Source: Protea cynaroides
Taxonomy: Eukaryota; Streptophyta; Magnoliopsida; Proteales; Proteaceae
Reading direction: 5' to 3'
Assembly: GCA_028583415.1 (NCBI GenBank)
Contig: CM053269.1
Span: forward strand, 28,524,254-28,588,253
DNA: 64,000 nt
Of this stretch, positions 1-12,574 are shown one piece after another. Every line of letters begins with the position of its first letter. Position 1 is the stretch's first letter. The notes beneath the pieces are model-generated. The model worked only from the letters and a program-made list of their open reading frames with translations, ran no database searches and was not told the origin of the DNA. A program made the position numbers and the translations under genes.

Positions 1-2675
1 TACTATATCATAGTAAAGTGTTGTTATATGAGGCACCACATTGGGTCCCATAGACACAATCGATGCAGTGACAGCCCCTCGCCATGATCCAGTAAAGGGT
101 CTTTGCCAGTAGAGATATTCTCCACCAGTGGAGACTCCATGAAGTCGGCCGCAGAAGCAGTACTTACAATAGAGTCTGAAAATAGATCTGAAATCAATGG
201 GTGAGCTCCCATCCCAGCTCAGTAAGGAGTCAAGTATCAATGTACATGCAATGCTGGAGATCAAAGGTTACATGCAAACACAACCAAAGAAAGATGTGGT
301 TTATTAATTAGGTCATGGTGTAATGATTTTGAAGGTAGATGTGATGGCCACGATACTGGGCCGCAACCTCTTACACCCTGAAGGTGAACCGCCATTGATC
401 TCGGGATAGACCTTGGACTAATTAGTAAAACCACTTATCCCAGGATGGACCCCAGATTAACAAATGGCTTGTTACCCCTCCGAGCTAAGCCTCAGACCAT
501 AATCGTTTACACTCCATTGGTAGATCGGCATTAATCCTGAGATGGACCCCTGATTAGACAATAGCATCATTGACTCGAAACGGACCCCAAACTAAACAAT
601 AGCTTGTGACTAAGTGGACCGCCATTGATCCCAAGATAAACCTTAGACTAATTAATAGCTCGTCACCACCCCAGGATAGGCCCTCCAGTGTTCGATGGCA
701 TGGTCTTATGCCAGTACCTAACCCCTTACTGGAAAGGGTTTAGAAACTGGGGTATAAATGTATTTATATATGTAAACCATCCTATGTCTAATTATATGCA
801 CAAAAGTAAATGGGGCTACACCCCAGTAGAGATCTCCGGCACCACTTCGATGGACCACCGTGCCCCCGCTAAGATGCTAGCAATTCCAACATGGTCTGTG
901 TATCAGTGCGTCACCCTCCCATGAGTACCACAAGCAGTACGCACCATCATACATGGTTGAACATAAGCATTAAGATAAGTAGGGCTGTACCCTAGCAGAG
1001 ATCCCCAGCTCCCCACTCCCATGTTTCACCATGCCCTTACTAAGGTTCTAATAATTCCAACATGATCCATGTACCGTGCTCCCATATGCCACACGAACCA
1101 TCATACATGGGTGAACAAGTGCATGAACATAAGAAAGGCTATACCCCAACGGAGATCCTTGGCACCACCCCAATGGACCACCATGCCTCTGCTAGGGTAA
1201 TAGTAACAGAAACATGATCCATGTGCCATACTCCCCTATGCCACATGAACAATCATACCCAATCAACATAAAATCCAACAAAACATAATTTTTATAATGC
1301 AAATGCATGTTCAAAGATAAATAATTATTGGATGGCTTGTTATAAAGTATAAATGTAGAAATGTCGACCCCTCACCTGTAGGCACCACTAGTGCTGAAGA
1401 ACCTTGAAGTTGGTAATAGGCTCCATCAACTACCCACGTCGGTTTACCTATTAAATTGCATAAGTCCATTATGTTAGTTAAGTAGCTTTTAACCTGCATA
1501 GACATGTCCTAAATGCCCCTATGTGGGTCCCAAGATAAGCTGGGAACCCAACGGATGATTCTCGAAGGATTTTACTAGGCATACTAGCCAACAATGGCCA
1601 AGGCAGCTGGTGATCTCAGTAGATGTATCCTCCAGAATAAGCCCCTGGATTATCCTTAATGATTTATAGAAACTAGGGAACTGGAGGATTGAGGTGGATG
1701 ATCATCCATCAAGTTCATCATCCGGTTTAACACTTGTTAAATCAGAGAACTCTCTGGTAGTATGGCGGAGGCTCTATCGGGTGATACATCATCTGGTTCC
1801 AGTTTGTGCCTATGCTTCTGGTTCTGCCTCCAGTTCCTAAGGTCATAAGTATGTTAAGTGTGGGGCCTGTCGGGTGTACATCATCCAGTTCGTCATTAGG
1901 CTCTATCTACCAGTTCAGTCCAAAAAACTAATTTTTACCGAGGAAGATGAAGTAAAGTTGGGGATTTGCTTACCTAACTTACTTTCTTCCATAATAGGAT
2001 GATGGGGAGCATTTTCCCTACCTTTGTTGGTGTTTTTATGATAAACAACACCTTCGTTGGAGGTGTGAGGTCCCTTAATCAAAATCAAGGGTTTGTTCTT
2101 GGCCTCTATTAATGGTGGCCATTAATGTTGGCCGAGCTCCACCACCCATGATGGTCATTAACACTACAAAGCAAGGGCAAGCTGGTTTAGAAACCTACTT
2201 GAAATGGAAGGTGACCTGAGACTTGGTCTTCAAGCTTCTCCTAAGCTTATCTCCCAAGGTTAGGTTGAAGCTCCCCAACTCCATAGCTAAAAGCCAAATG
2301 AGGGTTTTGGCCCTTATTTATAGGAAATCAGGGAGAGAGAAAGTCACTTACACATGTATACCGATGGCAAAGAGCCGGGTGACTCATCCTCCAATTGTGC
2401 CTCTGGTTACTACCCCCCGTTATGCCCCCGATTTTGCCCCCAGTTGCTGCCTTTAGTTCGGTAAAAAATATGTCACTGGCTTTGGTTTCTCAGGCCCAAT
2501 GCATTGGAATGCACGTTGGACCCACCTAAGGTCCACTACACTGATTAAGGTCTAGCTAGAGTTCCTTTCCTAGGATCCAGACAAATCCCTCGGGTCTGTC
2601 AGTTGTCGAAGTGGTAAGACCCAACATGGGTGACGGCCCAAATTGGTAAGGAAGTTTGGGGGCGGGGGTCTTACA
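1..2675 (-). repeat. LTR of family H (left end outside window)
   Basis: No gene is visible. The right end is cggggg followed by TCTTACA at 2675, which on the minus strand is a TGTAAGA... LTR start. The stretch around 190-232 (gtgagctccc, cagctcagtaagga) recurs at 28208-28245 and, more distantly, in the family-G LTRs, so this is a dispersed LTR-type repeat. It is built of internal subrepeats: several gatggacccc/gatta units between about 380 and 690, and three imperfect units of 155-170 bp starting near 814, 982 and 1135. The left terminus and a target duplication lie outside the window, so solo LTR versus 3' LTR cannot be decided. Confidence 0.55.
814..1260. repeat. Three imperfect tandem units (about 155-170 bp)
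   Basis: Units begin with ggctacaccccagtagagat (814), ggctgtaccctagcagagat (about 982) and ggctataccccaacggagat (about 1135). Each continues with a ggaccaccatgcc-like block, a ccaacatgatccatgt-like block and a catacatgg block. They are diverged tandem subrepeats inside the family-H LTR. The related LTR piece around 28555-28790 shows the same kind of unit. Confidence 0.6.
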
Positions 2676-3215
2676 TATGCACTACTATCCATGATCTGAA
2701 TCCATGAAGGGTAGCTCATACTTTTGAAGTTATGTCATTAATGGTGGATATCACTAGGAAGCAGGGTCTCTTCTAGACACCTAAGGTTAGATCCTTCCTT
2801 TCCATACCAACTGTACCGACTACTACCTGCGATGCGGTCTCGTAAGCGGTAGCTTGTACACTTGCAATTGCACCATTAATGGTGATTTATGTCTCTTTCT
2901 TCAATTTAATTACGAAGGTATCACCATTACAAAACGGTTACTAGTGAAGGGTGCTACTTCATTCATAAATTTATTAAATATTAACATTGCAAGTTCCATT
3001 AATTGATTTACAGTCATGGTAAGGAAATTCTTACAGTGATTCTTCTCCTTCGAGTTCTTTGGTGAACAGGCAGTGATAGGGATGTGTTCTTCCTCTCCAC
3101 TCTTTCTCCTTTTCCTTGCTACAAACCCTTCTCCTTCCTTCCTTTGCATTCTTCTTCTTCTTCTTTTTCTTTTCTTCTTCCTTCTCCTCTTTATTCCTTC
3201 TCTAGAGAGACGCAT

Positions 3216-3258
<43 letters not shown>

Positions 3259-3896
3259 CTCCTTTCTTCCTCCTTTTCCTCTCTCTTTATCTTTCTCTCT
3301 TCCTCCTCTAGAGACGTATCAGAGTCTCTCTCTCAATCTTTGGCTGATAGACTGAATAAGTGAGAGAGATCTCCCTTGTTGTCAAATCGGTAAGTATAGG
3401 ATCCCATCATGGAGGGTGATTAGATTATGGGATCTCACGGAACCCATAATGGAAGTTGGGAAGATTTCCCTCCTTTCCTTCCATTCTCAGACCGTGCATG
3501 GTTACCTTACCATGCATTGAAAAGATTTAATCCAATCGACAAGTCCTGCGGCAAGTTGGTCACCAAACTAGTTTGTGACCATTGCTGCAGCTACAGAGGC
3601 ATGTAGCTGGTGGTCGTAGCTAGACTACCATGTCTAGTTGGACCTCTCTTTTGGCTGACCTAACTAGAGTTCATTAGTTTTGGGTGTTGGGTTTCCGAGT
3701 TCGTCGAGTCCGTACCTCTTCGTAACATGTAGTCCCATGTTTGAATGACATAAGAGGTTCAAGCTCATGATACGTGTCACCTCTTGGGGATTTTGGTCAT
3801 TCTTCGGCCGTGTAGGTCTAATATGTTCGTCGTGGAATGACCTGTTACAAGCCAAAATTTCCATCATGGGACTGAAATTTGGGTACGGGTCTTACA
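2676..3896 (-). repeat. Probable 3' LTR of gypsy element F
   Basis: On the minus strand the segment starts TGTAAGACCCGTACCC (from 3896) directly after a purine-rich tract (complement of 3897-3912, actccatccccttac). That is the polypurine tract/3' LTR junction expected for the minus-strand element whose chromodomain end lies at 4117-4299. It contains a (TC)n run. The inner boundary is uncertain; the family-H LTR ends at 2675, so F may have been truncated there. Confidence 0.5.
3219..3255. repeat. (TC)n microsatellite
   Basis: Uninterrupted TC dinucleotide run within a longer pyrimidine-rich tract (about 3100-3310). It makes open frames encoding Leu/Ser/Phe-rich strings that are not genes. Confidence 0.95.
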
Positions 3897-4086
3897 ACTC
3901 CATCCCCTTACAAAAATTTTGTCCTCGAAATTTAGACGTACCTACGTCCTTACAGCCACGATTATCGCTTGAGCATATCATCCACCTTTTCCCATTAAGT
4001 TTCTTCCTCTTTATGGTCCTTCCACAGGATTCTGGCAAAAAGGTACTATGCTTTGAGTTCTTTGCCTTCTTGATCTACAATGGTTG

Positions 4087-7000
4087 AAGGTTCCACTGCA
4101 TATAACAAATCGGCCTTTACCTGGGCAGTTCCATGGTCAACACGTATGTCGGGTCCCTGTTGTTCTTCTTTAATATCGACACATAGAACATGATGCGAAT
4201 GCCAGATAGGACTAGTGGTAGAGCCATTTGGTAGATAACTCCACGTTGGCCCAGTACTTCATAACGTCCGATATAACGAGGACTCGACTTCCCTTTCATG
4301 CCAAATCTCTTTATTCCTCAAAGGAAAACACCTTCAAGATACCAGCTTCTTCGGAGAGTAACGAGACTATGCAGCTTTGATTCTTTCTCTGATCCCTTCG
4401 ACCTTCTTATAAGTTTCTTGAATGATTACATCCCAAAATTCTTCTTTCACCGACATCAGTCCAGTACAATGAAGTCCTACGCCTTTTTCCATACAAGGTC
4501 CTAACTTACTGAGAAGTCAGACTCTTATAAAATAATTTGGTCACATTAGCCTTCATTTCTATCCATTAATAGCTCTTCATTGTAGTACTTCCTTGTACTT
4601 TTCAGGTACATGGAGTAGGGAGTGGTGTGGGCATCCATCATAATGGTATCTTTCATTGTTTTCATCATTTTCTAGCACACCAACCATTCCTCAAAAGTAT
4701 AGTATTTCATCATCTCGCTTTGTGAAGTCAGGAACTAACTTGCCTTGGTCAAGGTCCATGGCAACTATACTAAGGTAGGGGGTCTCAGGTATCGATTCCC
4801 TTATACCAACTTTTGATAAGAACGGCCTGGACTTAAGGTACTAAACAATACTGATGTGGCTACGGTAAAGTTTCCATCCTTTGGGTCTAGCACCCACCCT
4901 CGTAGAGACAACTTTACTACCTAAGGCATCATCCATTACCTTAATCTTTCAAGGGTGGTGCTGTATATTGATCCCACAGTCTTTTAGTAACTCCAACCAC
5001 CACCGTTATCTCAGTTTTGGATCCTTCTAGTTAAAAGTAAACTAGACTCTTATGGTCGGACATGATGTTGAATGCTCTACCATACAAAGAGCAACTCCAT
5101 GTCTTCAAGGTAAAAAGTACTACTGCCAACTCAAGATAATGAGTGGGGTAGTTCCCCTCATGCTCCTTTAGTTGTTGAGAAGCATATGCAACAACCTTGT
5201 CGTATTGAATGAGTATGCATCGCAACCCTTTGTTGGATGCATTAGCATACGTTGAGTAACCAGGCATTCCAATCGGTATGGTTAACATCTGGAACTTTCT
5301 TTCCACTTGTCAGTTCATCCAAATTTCTGGCCTTTCTTGGTTACCTGAGTTAGGGAGTAGCAAAGAGGAATTAATCCTTGATACATCATCGATAGTATCC
5401 CGCTAAACCAAGAAACTTTTAACATCTGGTTCCAACATCTATGCTGGTCGTTTGGGTTCCTTATTCAATTATAGCTTGGACTTTATTGGGGTTCACAAAG
5501 ATTCCTTTTACCTATGACAATATGTCCAAGGAAACTACTCTCTCTAACTAAAATTTTGATTTCACAAATTGTAATACCAACTTCCCATCCTTTAGTCGTT
5601 ATTGCACTTCTCTTGGGTTTACCTCGTGATCTTCGAGGCACTTAGAGTACACCATGATAGAAGGAAGTCATGGAATACCATAATCGTTTACTTCATAAAT
5701 GAGGTAGGAGCATTGGTCAACACAATGACATGACTAGAAGTTCATAATGACCATAACGGGTTTGGAAAACTGTCTTGAAAACATCTCCGCCTTTGATTCT
5801 CAATAGGTGGTAAGTGGATCAGAGGACGGTCTCTAAGGATACTGCACCACTTGCAGTTGATTGAATATATCATCAATCTTGGGCAATGAATACCTATTTA
5901 TGACAGTGAGCTTGTCAAATTATCGATAATCAACACACAGTTTTACTCTTCCATCATTATTCTTGACAAGTAAGACAAATGTTCCTCAAGGCGAAATTCC
6001 TGATCTTATAAATTTCTTGCCTAGCAATTCTTGTACTGCACCTTGAGTTTTCCTCAATTCTACTAGTGCCATTCTATATGGTGCTTTGGATATGAGTGTC
6101 GATTATGGGGGTATGTCGATCACGCACTTCGTTTCCCTATCTGGGGGTAGACATGTCAAGTCTTTTGGAACTACTTCTAGAATTTCATTCACCATCCTTG
6201 TGTCTTTAGTCTTAGGGGTCTCAAAGGTAGTGTCCCCTATAATCGCCATAAACCCTGTACAACCTTGAGATAGAAATTTACAGGGATCAAGGTTTGTAGA
6301 AACAATTTTTTCTACTTTTTCAACTTATCTCCAATGGCCACAATCGATTCGCCGTTGTCTACTTCAACTGATATTTTCTTCCCGTAACTAGGATGCTAGC
6401 TTTGAGGTTAGACAGTCTACCCATTTTTAAGATTGCTTCAGAATCACACTGATTCATCAATACCAGGTCCGCATTCATAGCTTATTACCAATTTGGACTC
6501 AACATAGTTCTAGGTAGTATGATAGTTTAACTTGATGTCCCGATGGGGTATTACGCTTATGGTTGAAACTCCAAAGGTTTTGGGCAAATTCTCAACTTTT
6601 CCATGAATGTTGTAGCTATGAATAAGTGGATCGCGTCCAAGCCAAAGACTTGATTCGATAATTTCGATATTTGTAAAGTATATGTATCAACTTAGTTTAG
6701 CATGCACGAATTCCAAATCCTACTTGAATGTGCAAGGTTTTTGACCTATTAATAGAGGAAAAAGGAGTACTTGTGATCCCAATGGTGGTTGCAACTACTT
6801 CTTCCACTGTCGGATGGAGAACCTCACTTTGCTGTAGTTCTTGGTTCACTGGGAAAGGACAGCTTTTTCGTGGGTGACCGACTCAGCTACAAAAAGTGCG
6901 ATAATAGCAAAGGGCACCACTTGTTCTAAGGATTTCATGAACAGCTACAGTTGGCACTGGAGTAGGTGTACTGTTTTTAGCAAATGGTTCCGGTCTAGGA

Positions 7001-7390
7001 GTAAGTGTTAGTGCTAGGGTTATTGGAATGACAGGTCCTTTTTCAATCACAGCTAGGAGTTCCATGTTGAGTCATTGTTGCTGGTTAATGTCACGAGCAA
7101 GGTTCCTCATAGATTCTATTACATCGTTGGTCGTCAAGGATTTCGGTATTGGTGGTACTACAGGCATGGGCTCAACTACTACCTCAGGCAGAGGCGCATG
7201 CTCTACGTTTTGTTCAAATGTCACTACTTCAGGTGGGGTGACTTTTTTGGCGATACAAGGCACACATTGCCTTTTCTGAGAGCTAGGAGACATTGGAGTG
7301 AGGATTTTTTCTCGAAACATGAAAATTTTAACTATCAGTGGCCTCACGAATTTGAATGTTTCAAAGAGAATATCATGCAATGCAAATGAA
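4087..7390 (-). pseudogene. Decayed Ty3/gypsy gag-pol of element F
   Basis: Minus-strand pieces in normal order but badly broken. 7072-7380 encodes a Pro-rich gag N-terminus. About 6840-6910 encodes a worn CCHC knuckle ending VGHPRKSCP. Protease remnants lie near 6300-6700. RT block LVKNNDGRVKLCVDYR is near 5900-5980 and is followed by a stop. RNase H is at 5031-5306 (NASNKGLRC, VAYASQQLKEHEGNYPTHYL, SDHKSL). An integrase zinc-finger relic (DAHTTPYS) is near 4560-4640, and an integrase C-terminal/chromodomain-side piece at 4117-4299 (SPRYIGRYEVL, RDPTYVL). The integrase catalytic core and the gag capsid core are missing, so the element is a non-autonomous relic. No 5' LTR is seen. Confidence 0.8.
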
Positions 7391-8757
7391 AATGCTCGAG
7401 GTCATCAAGATTGGGTTAACATAAGCATTGTAGATGTAACAAGCGAGTAAACATTCAAAATGGAGCAAAAAAACAAAGAAAATGGGAAGTGCTGCTAGAG
7501 AATGTGTGCGGCTGGGGCGTGCAGCTGTGACATCAGACCACATGTTGGTTTCTCCATTTAATTTAGAGGCGCTACATTTATTTCTCTTCTTTCAGTTACG
7601 CGGCTGAGCATGCTACTGGAGGAGCAGACACTCTATCCGTACAACCTTCTTAGGGGATTTTCTTGGTGATTCTAAGCCTAATCTCTTCATTCATTGTCCT
7701 AACACTTTGTCAGGGGGAATGCTATTTCGGCTTTTCCCATCAATAATGCTTTATATACCATTTATAACTCTAACTATCTTTTTGGTACGTTGATCTACTT
7801 GATTCTCTTGGTAATTAGTAACCTTCACTAAAACTTTCTTCTTTTAACAGATGATTGCCACTTGATTTAAGTTTTTTTTTTTTCAATGACTTCTCTAAAC
7901 CTTCTGGTACCTATTGGGGAGGAGTTAGGGGCAGCAAGACATGCATCACCTCAGTTTGAGTATGACTAGTGGAGTTGGGTCATTCAAGTATTTGTGATGA
8001 ATTGGAGAGGTATGCTGTTTGTTGAGCATTCATTGTTATGGGTTGGTTACTTACCCATAAGTTCCTTCGATTGGGGATAAAACTTTCCAGAGGTAAGGGC
8101 ATGAAGAGGTCAGTGTCGAGACTTCTTCTATGGATGACTCGACTTCGACGAGTGATAGAAGTAGTTCGATACCCATTATTGTAGGTTCTAGGGAGAATTC
8201 TTCCTTTGCTCAGGGTTCAAAAGACATGGCACCATCAGTGGATGAGAGAGAAAGTATGCCACCGTGGCGAGGAATTTATGACGTTGTATTACTCGTGATG
8301 GGTCCTCAAACTAGAGTTCTTGAGATTGCTGAGCTGTGAGGTTTACTGGTAGATGCTCGCACTTTGTTGTCTATGTTACAGGAGTACCAGTGGTTACACC
8401 GACTGGACTGATTTCTTACAAGAGGCACATGTAGCAAAACATCTCAAGTGTGGACTGACATGTGATAGCAACTGAGTATGCCAATTTGCAGTTCTGAGAC
8501 GCTCTTGAGGCTACTAGATAGGAGATCTCTTTTATGAGGAGCGTATTGACTACTACAGGTTTGTTATCAACTATTCCTACTTAGATGGTGACAGAGGCTG
8601 CAACTGGGTGTGAGAGATCTCATTAGAGGATGGCTACTGGCTAGAGTTCAGCCCACCTACTCTGTAGATAGTCCGAACCATTAGGAGAATCGTTAGACTC
8701 AAGAGTTAGACTAGTAGTTAGGTTTTTATTTTACTTACCTCATTTTGCTTATGTAAA
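7391..8757. other. Unassigned stretch between elements F and E
   Basis: No family recognised. It holds one plus-strand open frame (8130-8339, listed separately) and otherwise frames with many stops. It probably contains the damaged 5' part of element F. No LTR end or primer-binding site could be found. Confidence 0.4.
8130..8339 (+). CDS. Small hypothetical open frame, possibly a relic
   Basis: A 69-codon frame starting MDDSTSTSDRSS, Ser-rich then acidic, ending VLEIAEL before TGA. Reading through that stop the same frame continues with GLLVDARTLLSMLQEYQWLH before the next stop, so the frame was probably once longer. No domain is recognised. It lies between two minus-strand retroelements and may be a remnant of a plus-strand element. 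No start context, intron or upstream promoter supports expression. Confidence 0.2.
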   Translation: MDDSTSTSDRSSSIPIIVGSRENSSFAQGSKDMAPSVDERESMPPWRGIYDVVLLVMGPQTRVLEIAEL

Positions 8758-9358
8758 TGTAAGAGATTTAAAAGTGTAACCACCAGTGCACAGTATCATG
8801 TAGTAATGGGTCGAACTCAGGGAGGACGTGCTATTTTCCTAACTTAAACAATGCAAAGTGTACCCAAATGAATTGAATAAATTAGGCAACATAAAACACT
8901 CTAATAACAACCTAAGCGAGCAACAAAAATCATGATAAAATGGATTCCTAATTGCATGAAAATTTAAAGCATCCTAAATTAACCCTAGAGTAACAAATAG
9001 CAATTGCATGAAAGAAAACAAAATTAAAAATAAAAGAGTGTAAAAAGAACCAAACTTATCTCGGGAAGATTTCTCCGTCATTACTTGCCATCATGTTGTC
9101 ACTAAGGCAATGTGTATACGATTACAAAGGGAGCCTTCTCTCCTAAATTAAAATAGTAATAAGGTACAACCTATATTGATCTATCCTACTATAGAATTTG
9201 AAATTTGAAATTAAAACTTTAGAAAAAAAATAAGCAAGAAGAACACAACTTGAAAGGAAGAAACTAAGACTCTCGAACTCTCCCTTAAATAAATTTTCAA
9301 AACTAAAAAAAAAAGAAGCTTACAATAGAATTCATTGATGATTTTTCTATTACTGAGT

Positions 9359-9409
<51 letters not shown>

Positions 9410-10038
9410 GAGTGAAGATTACAACCAATCTTTACAATTGGATTACAATGGATTTCGTAGAGATAAATTTGGTAACCTAATGCCAGCCTTGTAGGTTCAT
9501 TATATGTAGACAATTCTTGAGTAGGTGAGTATCTTGCAACAGCTCATGTTATCGTTGGCATCATTATCTCTTTTTGGAAACTTCCATAACCAATTGAAGC
9601 TTTCCATTCTTCCATGCCATGTCAATCTTCACATGTGATATCAACCTTAAGAAAAAATAAGAAACCCCAAAGATGTGGCAATCTCTACATTGTAAATTCG
9701 ATCCCAAATAAGTAAGAAATATTTTCTAAAGATAATATAATCTCTTACATGAGATTGAGCTGCTTTTTGACTTGGTCCAAGGCAGATCTCATACATAAAA
9801 TTCGTGGCTCTCCTTATAAAATTCATCCCTATGCATGGCTGTTGAGTTGACTAGGTGAGTTAACTGGGCAGGATCACCAAAAAATGCATAAAGTGGTTTT
9901 TTCAAGCTCGGATTGTTCCATTCTTTCACCTATACCCTACAAACATAAAAACAACATTAAACACCCAAGAAGCATCATAAAAGAGAATAAGAGATGCATA
10001 CTTTATGCCCTAAATTCATACATAAAATGTGTTCATCA
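8758..10038 (-). repeat. 3' LTR of Athila-type element E
   Basis: The segment starts TGTAAGAGATTT and ends GTGTTCATCA, and aligns along its length with the LTR of element C (22922-24186): shared blocks include caaagtgtacc, gatgtg and ttatgccctaaattca. On the minus strand it reads TGATGAACACATTTTATG onward. It is followed on the inner side by the complement of a polypurine tract (gccccacacttgagc). It holds a (TA)n run at 9362-9406, at the same place as the longer run in element C. Confidence 0.8.
9362..9406. repeat. (TA)n microsatellite in the E LTR
   Basis: About 22 TA units in the LTR of element E. The orthologous position in the LTR of element C carries a compound (CA)n(TA)n run. Confidence 0.95.
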
Positions 10039-11260
10039 GCCCCACACTTGAGCTTTGCTAGTCTCGAGTAGAGAAAAATATAAAAAATAAATAAAATAAA
10101 TTATACCTCACTTTCGTAGGAATCACGATTGCACTTAGCACGTGCAACAAGCCTTTAAACCCTTAAGTCACCCTTAATGGACGAGTTATGTCTCGTGAGT
10201 GTTTTCAGAGAATAAATATACAAAATTCATATAAAAATTTTAAACTTTAACTTTGGTATTTAGGAAAAAGAATATACATACATTCTATTAGTCAAGACAC
10301 TCAACTTGGGATCAAGAAAATAGAGAAACTCCCACTCTTAAACTTTATTACCTCATTTGATTCAAACACTAAGCATGCATCTTTAATTAGGGAACCTTGT
10401 TATATCTTCCAAATATACCTTTCCTTAAGGTAGAACCTATGTAATATACTAGTAACCAAGACCCAAGATTTAGAGCCTATAACCATATTTGGATTTCAAT
10501 ACTTTTATTTCACATTTCTTATCTGCACTCTTCCTCTCTAAGTTACTCTATTATAGTTGGCTTGAGAAGTGCAGGTGGTTATGCATTCCCATGTTACTTA
10601 TGTAGCTTTACTTTTTGCATATATCCTTAAGGACATTGATGCTAGGGATCACCCTTTTTTTTTCTTTTCAAGAAATCTCATCCAAGGAATTTCAATCAAG
10701 ACACCTCGCTTCCCGAAGCAGAATGCCCTGTTTAGTTCTAAGAACATAAACTCTTATTATTATCTCTTTTTTTTTTTTTTACAAAGAGGTCTCGACTTTA
10801 ATTAAAGGCTTAAATTACCAACTAGAACCATAAAAGATTCATTCCTTTAGGTAAGGTAATATGTATTTTCTAACTTGATTTTCACCTCAAGATACAAACT
10901 AGGTACTATCCTCACTTAGATTTTTATTACTTGACATGTGATGGTGTCCTAAGTCTCTCTCTCCTTCCACTTTTGTGTCAAAATCATAGAAAGACTGTAT
11001 GACTTTGCCAAAAACCAAGGTTAACAGTGTTAAATGTTTTAATGAAAGATAAACCCTTCCCCCACACTTAAATCATCATTGTCCTCAATGTATGCAGAAG
11101 GATAAAAACAAGGACAAGGGAAAGAAAATCTCCCTGAATCAAGGATCAAGGTAAAAAGGATCGTAGAGATCTGTGGCCTCTTTAATGAAATCGTATGAAA
11201 GCTCCATAAATGGCTTCAGACACTGTCTATTTACTTTAAAGATCACACCTGTACCTAGAT
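10039..11260 (-). repeat. 3' non-coding region of element E
   Basis: Long stretch between the integrase end and the LTR with no coding potential, as is usual for Athila-type elements. It parallels 24187-25351 in element C (shared gaagtgcaggtggttatgca and tcaagacacctcgcttcc), which shows it belongs to the element. Confidence 0.7.
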
Positions 11261-12459
11261 TCAGAATCTCAATAACACCCGATGAAAAAATATTTTGAAC
11301 AATATAAGGGCCCTCCCAACGGGATCTAAGTTTACTAGAAAAATATGTAAGCGGGAATTATAAAGCAAAACCTTATCACCAGGGGTGAAAGGACTTTCAA
11401 AGGATATGTCGGTCATGATAAAACTTGGTCTTGTCATTATAGATGCGGGCACTATCGTAGGCATCATTTCATAATTCTTCCAACTTTGATAGCTAGAGGC
11501 ATCAATGAATCCTCGCATCAGATAAATCAAAATTTAATTCCTTAATGGCCCAAAATGCATGGTGTTGCAATTCTACTAGTAGATAGCAAGCTTTTTCATA
11601 CACCAAATGGTAAGGGGATTGACCAATAATGGTTTTAAAAGTGATCCTATAAGCCCATAAAGCATCTACGAGGCGAATGGACCAATCCTTGTGAGTAGGA
11701 TTAACAATCATTTCCAAAATTTGCTTAATTTATTGATTGAACACTTCAACTTGTCTACTAGCCTAAGGGTGGTAATGGATCACCAATTTATGGGAAAACC
11801 ATATTTATGAATAAGGGCCTGAAATGGTTTATTGCAGAAGTGCTTCCCCCTGTTGCTAATGATAGCTCGGGGGGTACCAAATCAGGAGAAGATATTCTCC
11901 TTTAGGAATTTGATGGTCACATTGTGGTATTGGTCTTAATAGAAACTACCTCTATCTATTTGGACTCGTAGTCCACCGGCACCAAAATATACTCATTCCC
12001 AAAAGACTTTGGGAATGGAACCATAAAGTCGATGCCCCAAACATCAAAAACTTCAACCACTAGAATTGGATTGAGTGGCATCATTTTTCGCTTCGTAATG
12101 TGGCCTAAAGATTGGAAAGAAAGGCATGCCTTACAGTAATTAAAGGCATCCTTAAAAAGATGAGGCCAATAGAATCCAGACTGTAAAACCTTGGCCGCGG
12201 TCTTATTTGGCCCAAAGTGACCGTTACACGCCTGATCATGATAGAAAGATAGCACAGATTGTTGCCCATGGTCAAGTGCACATCTCCTAATAATCTGATC
12301 AGGACAAGTCTTGAATAGATATAGATTGTCCCAAAAATAGTACTTGACTTGGGAATAGAAACTATACCTATCTTGGGCAGACCAATGGGAAGGGGTCTCA
12401 CTTGTAACCAAGTAATTTATAATATTGACGAACCAAGGTTCACTAGATATTGCAAACAA
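11261..12459 (-). pseudogene. Integrase remnant of Athila-type element E
   Basis: Minus-strand fragments 11956-12459, 11502-11717 and 11261-11530. The first has the HHCC finger region (HDQACNGHFGPNKT, CKACLSFQ) and the first catalytic Asp context (WGIDFMVPFP). The second carries WSIRLVDALWAYRITFK, SPYHLVYEKACYLLVELQHH and a LNFDL block typical of Athila integrase C-termini. The block with the catalytic Glu, intact in element C (GQVEVSN-type), falls in the broken interval 11718-11955. Several frame breaks make this non-functional. Confidence 0.8.
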
Positions 12460-12574
12460 CTACTCATCTGGGAAAGATTCATTGACTAGTGAATCGACAA
12501 TCAAAGAATTAGGCAGTTGGGATAAGTCGTCAACAACCAAATTTTATATTTCTTTTTTAAAACTAATCTCTAAG

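Noticed and set aside
3073..3363. Open frame rich in Leu, Ser and Phe
   Set aside because: It is a translation of the (TC)n and pyrimidine-rich tract in the F LTR, with a second frame open over the same DNA.
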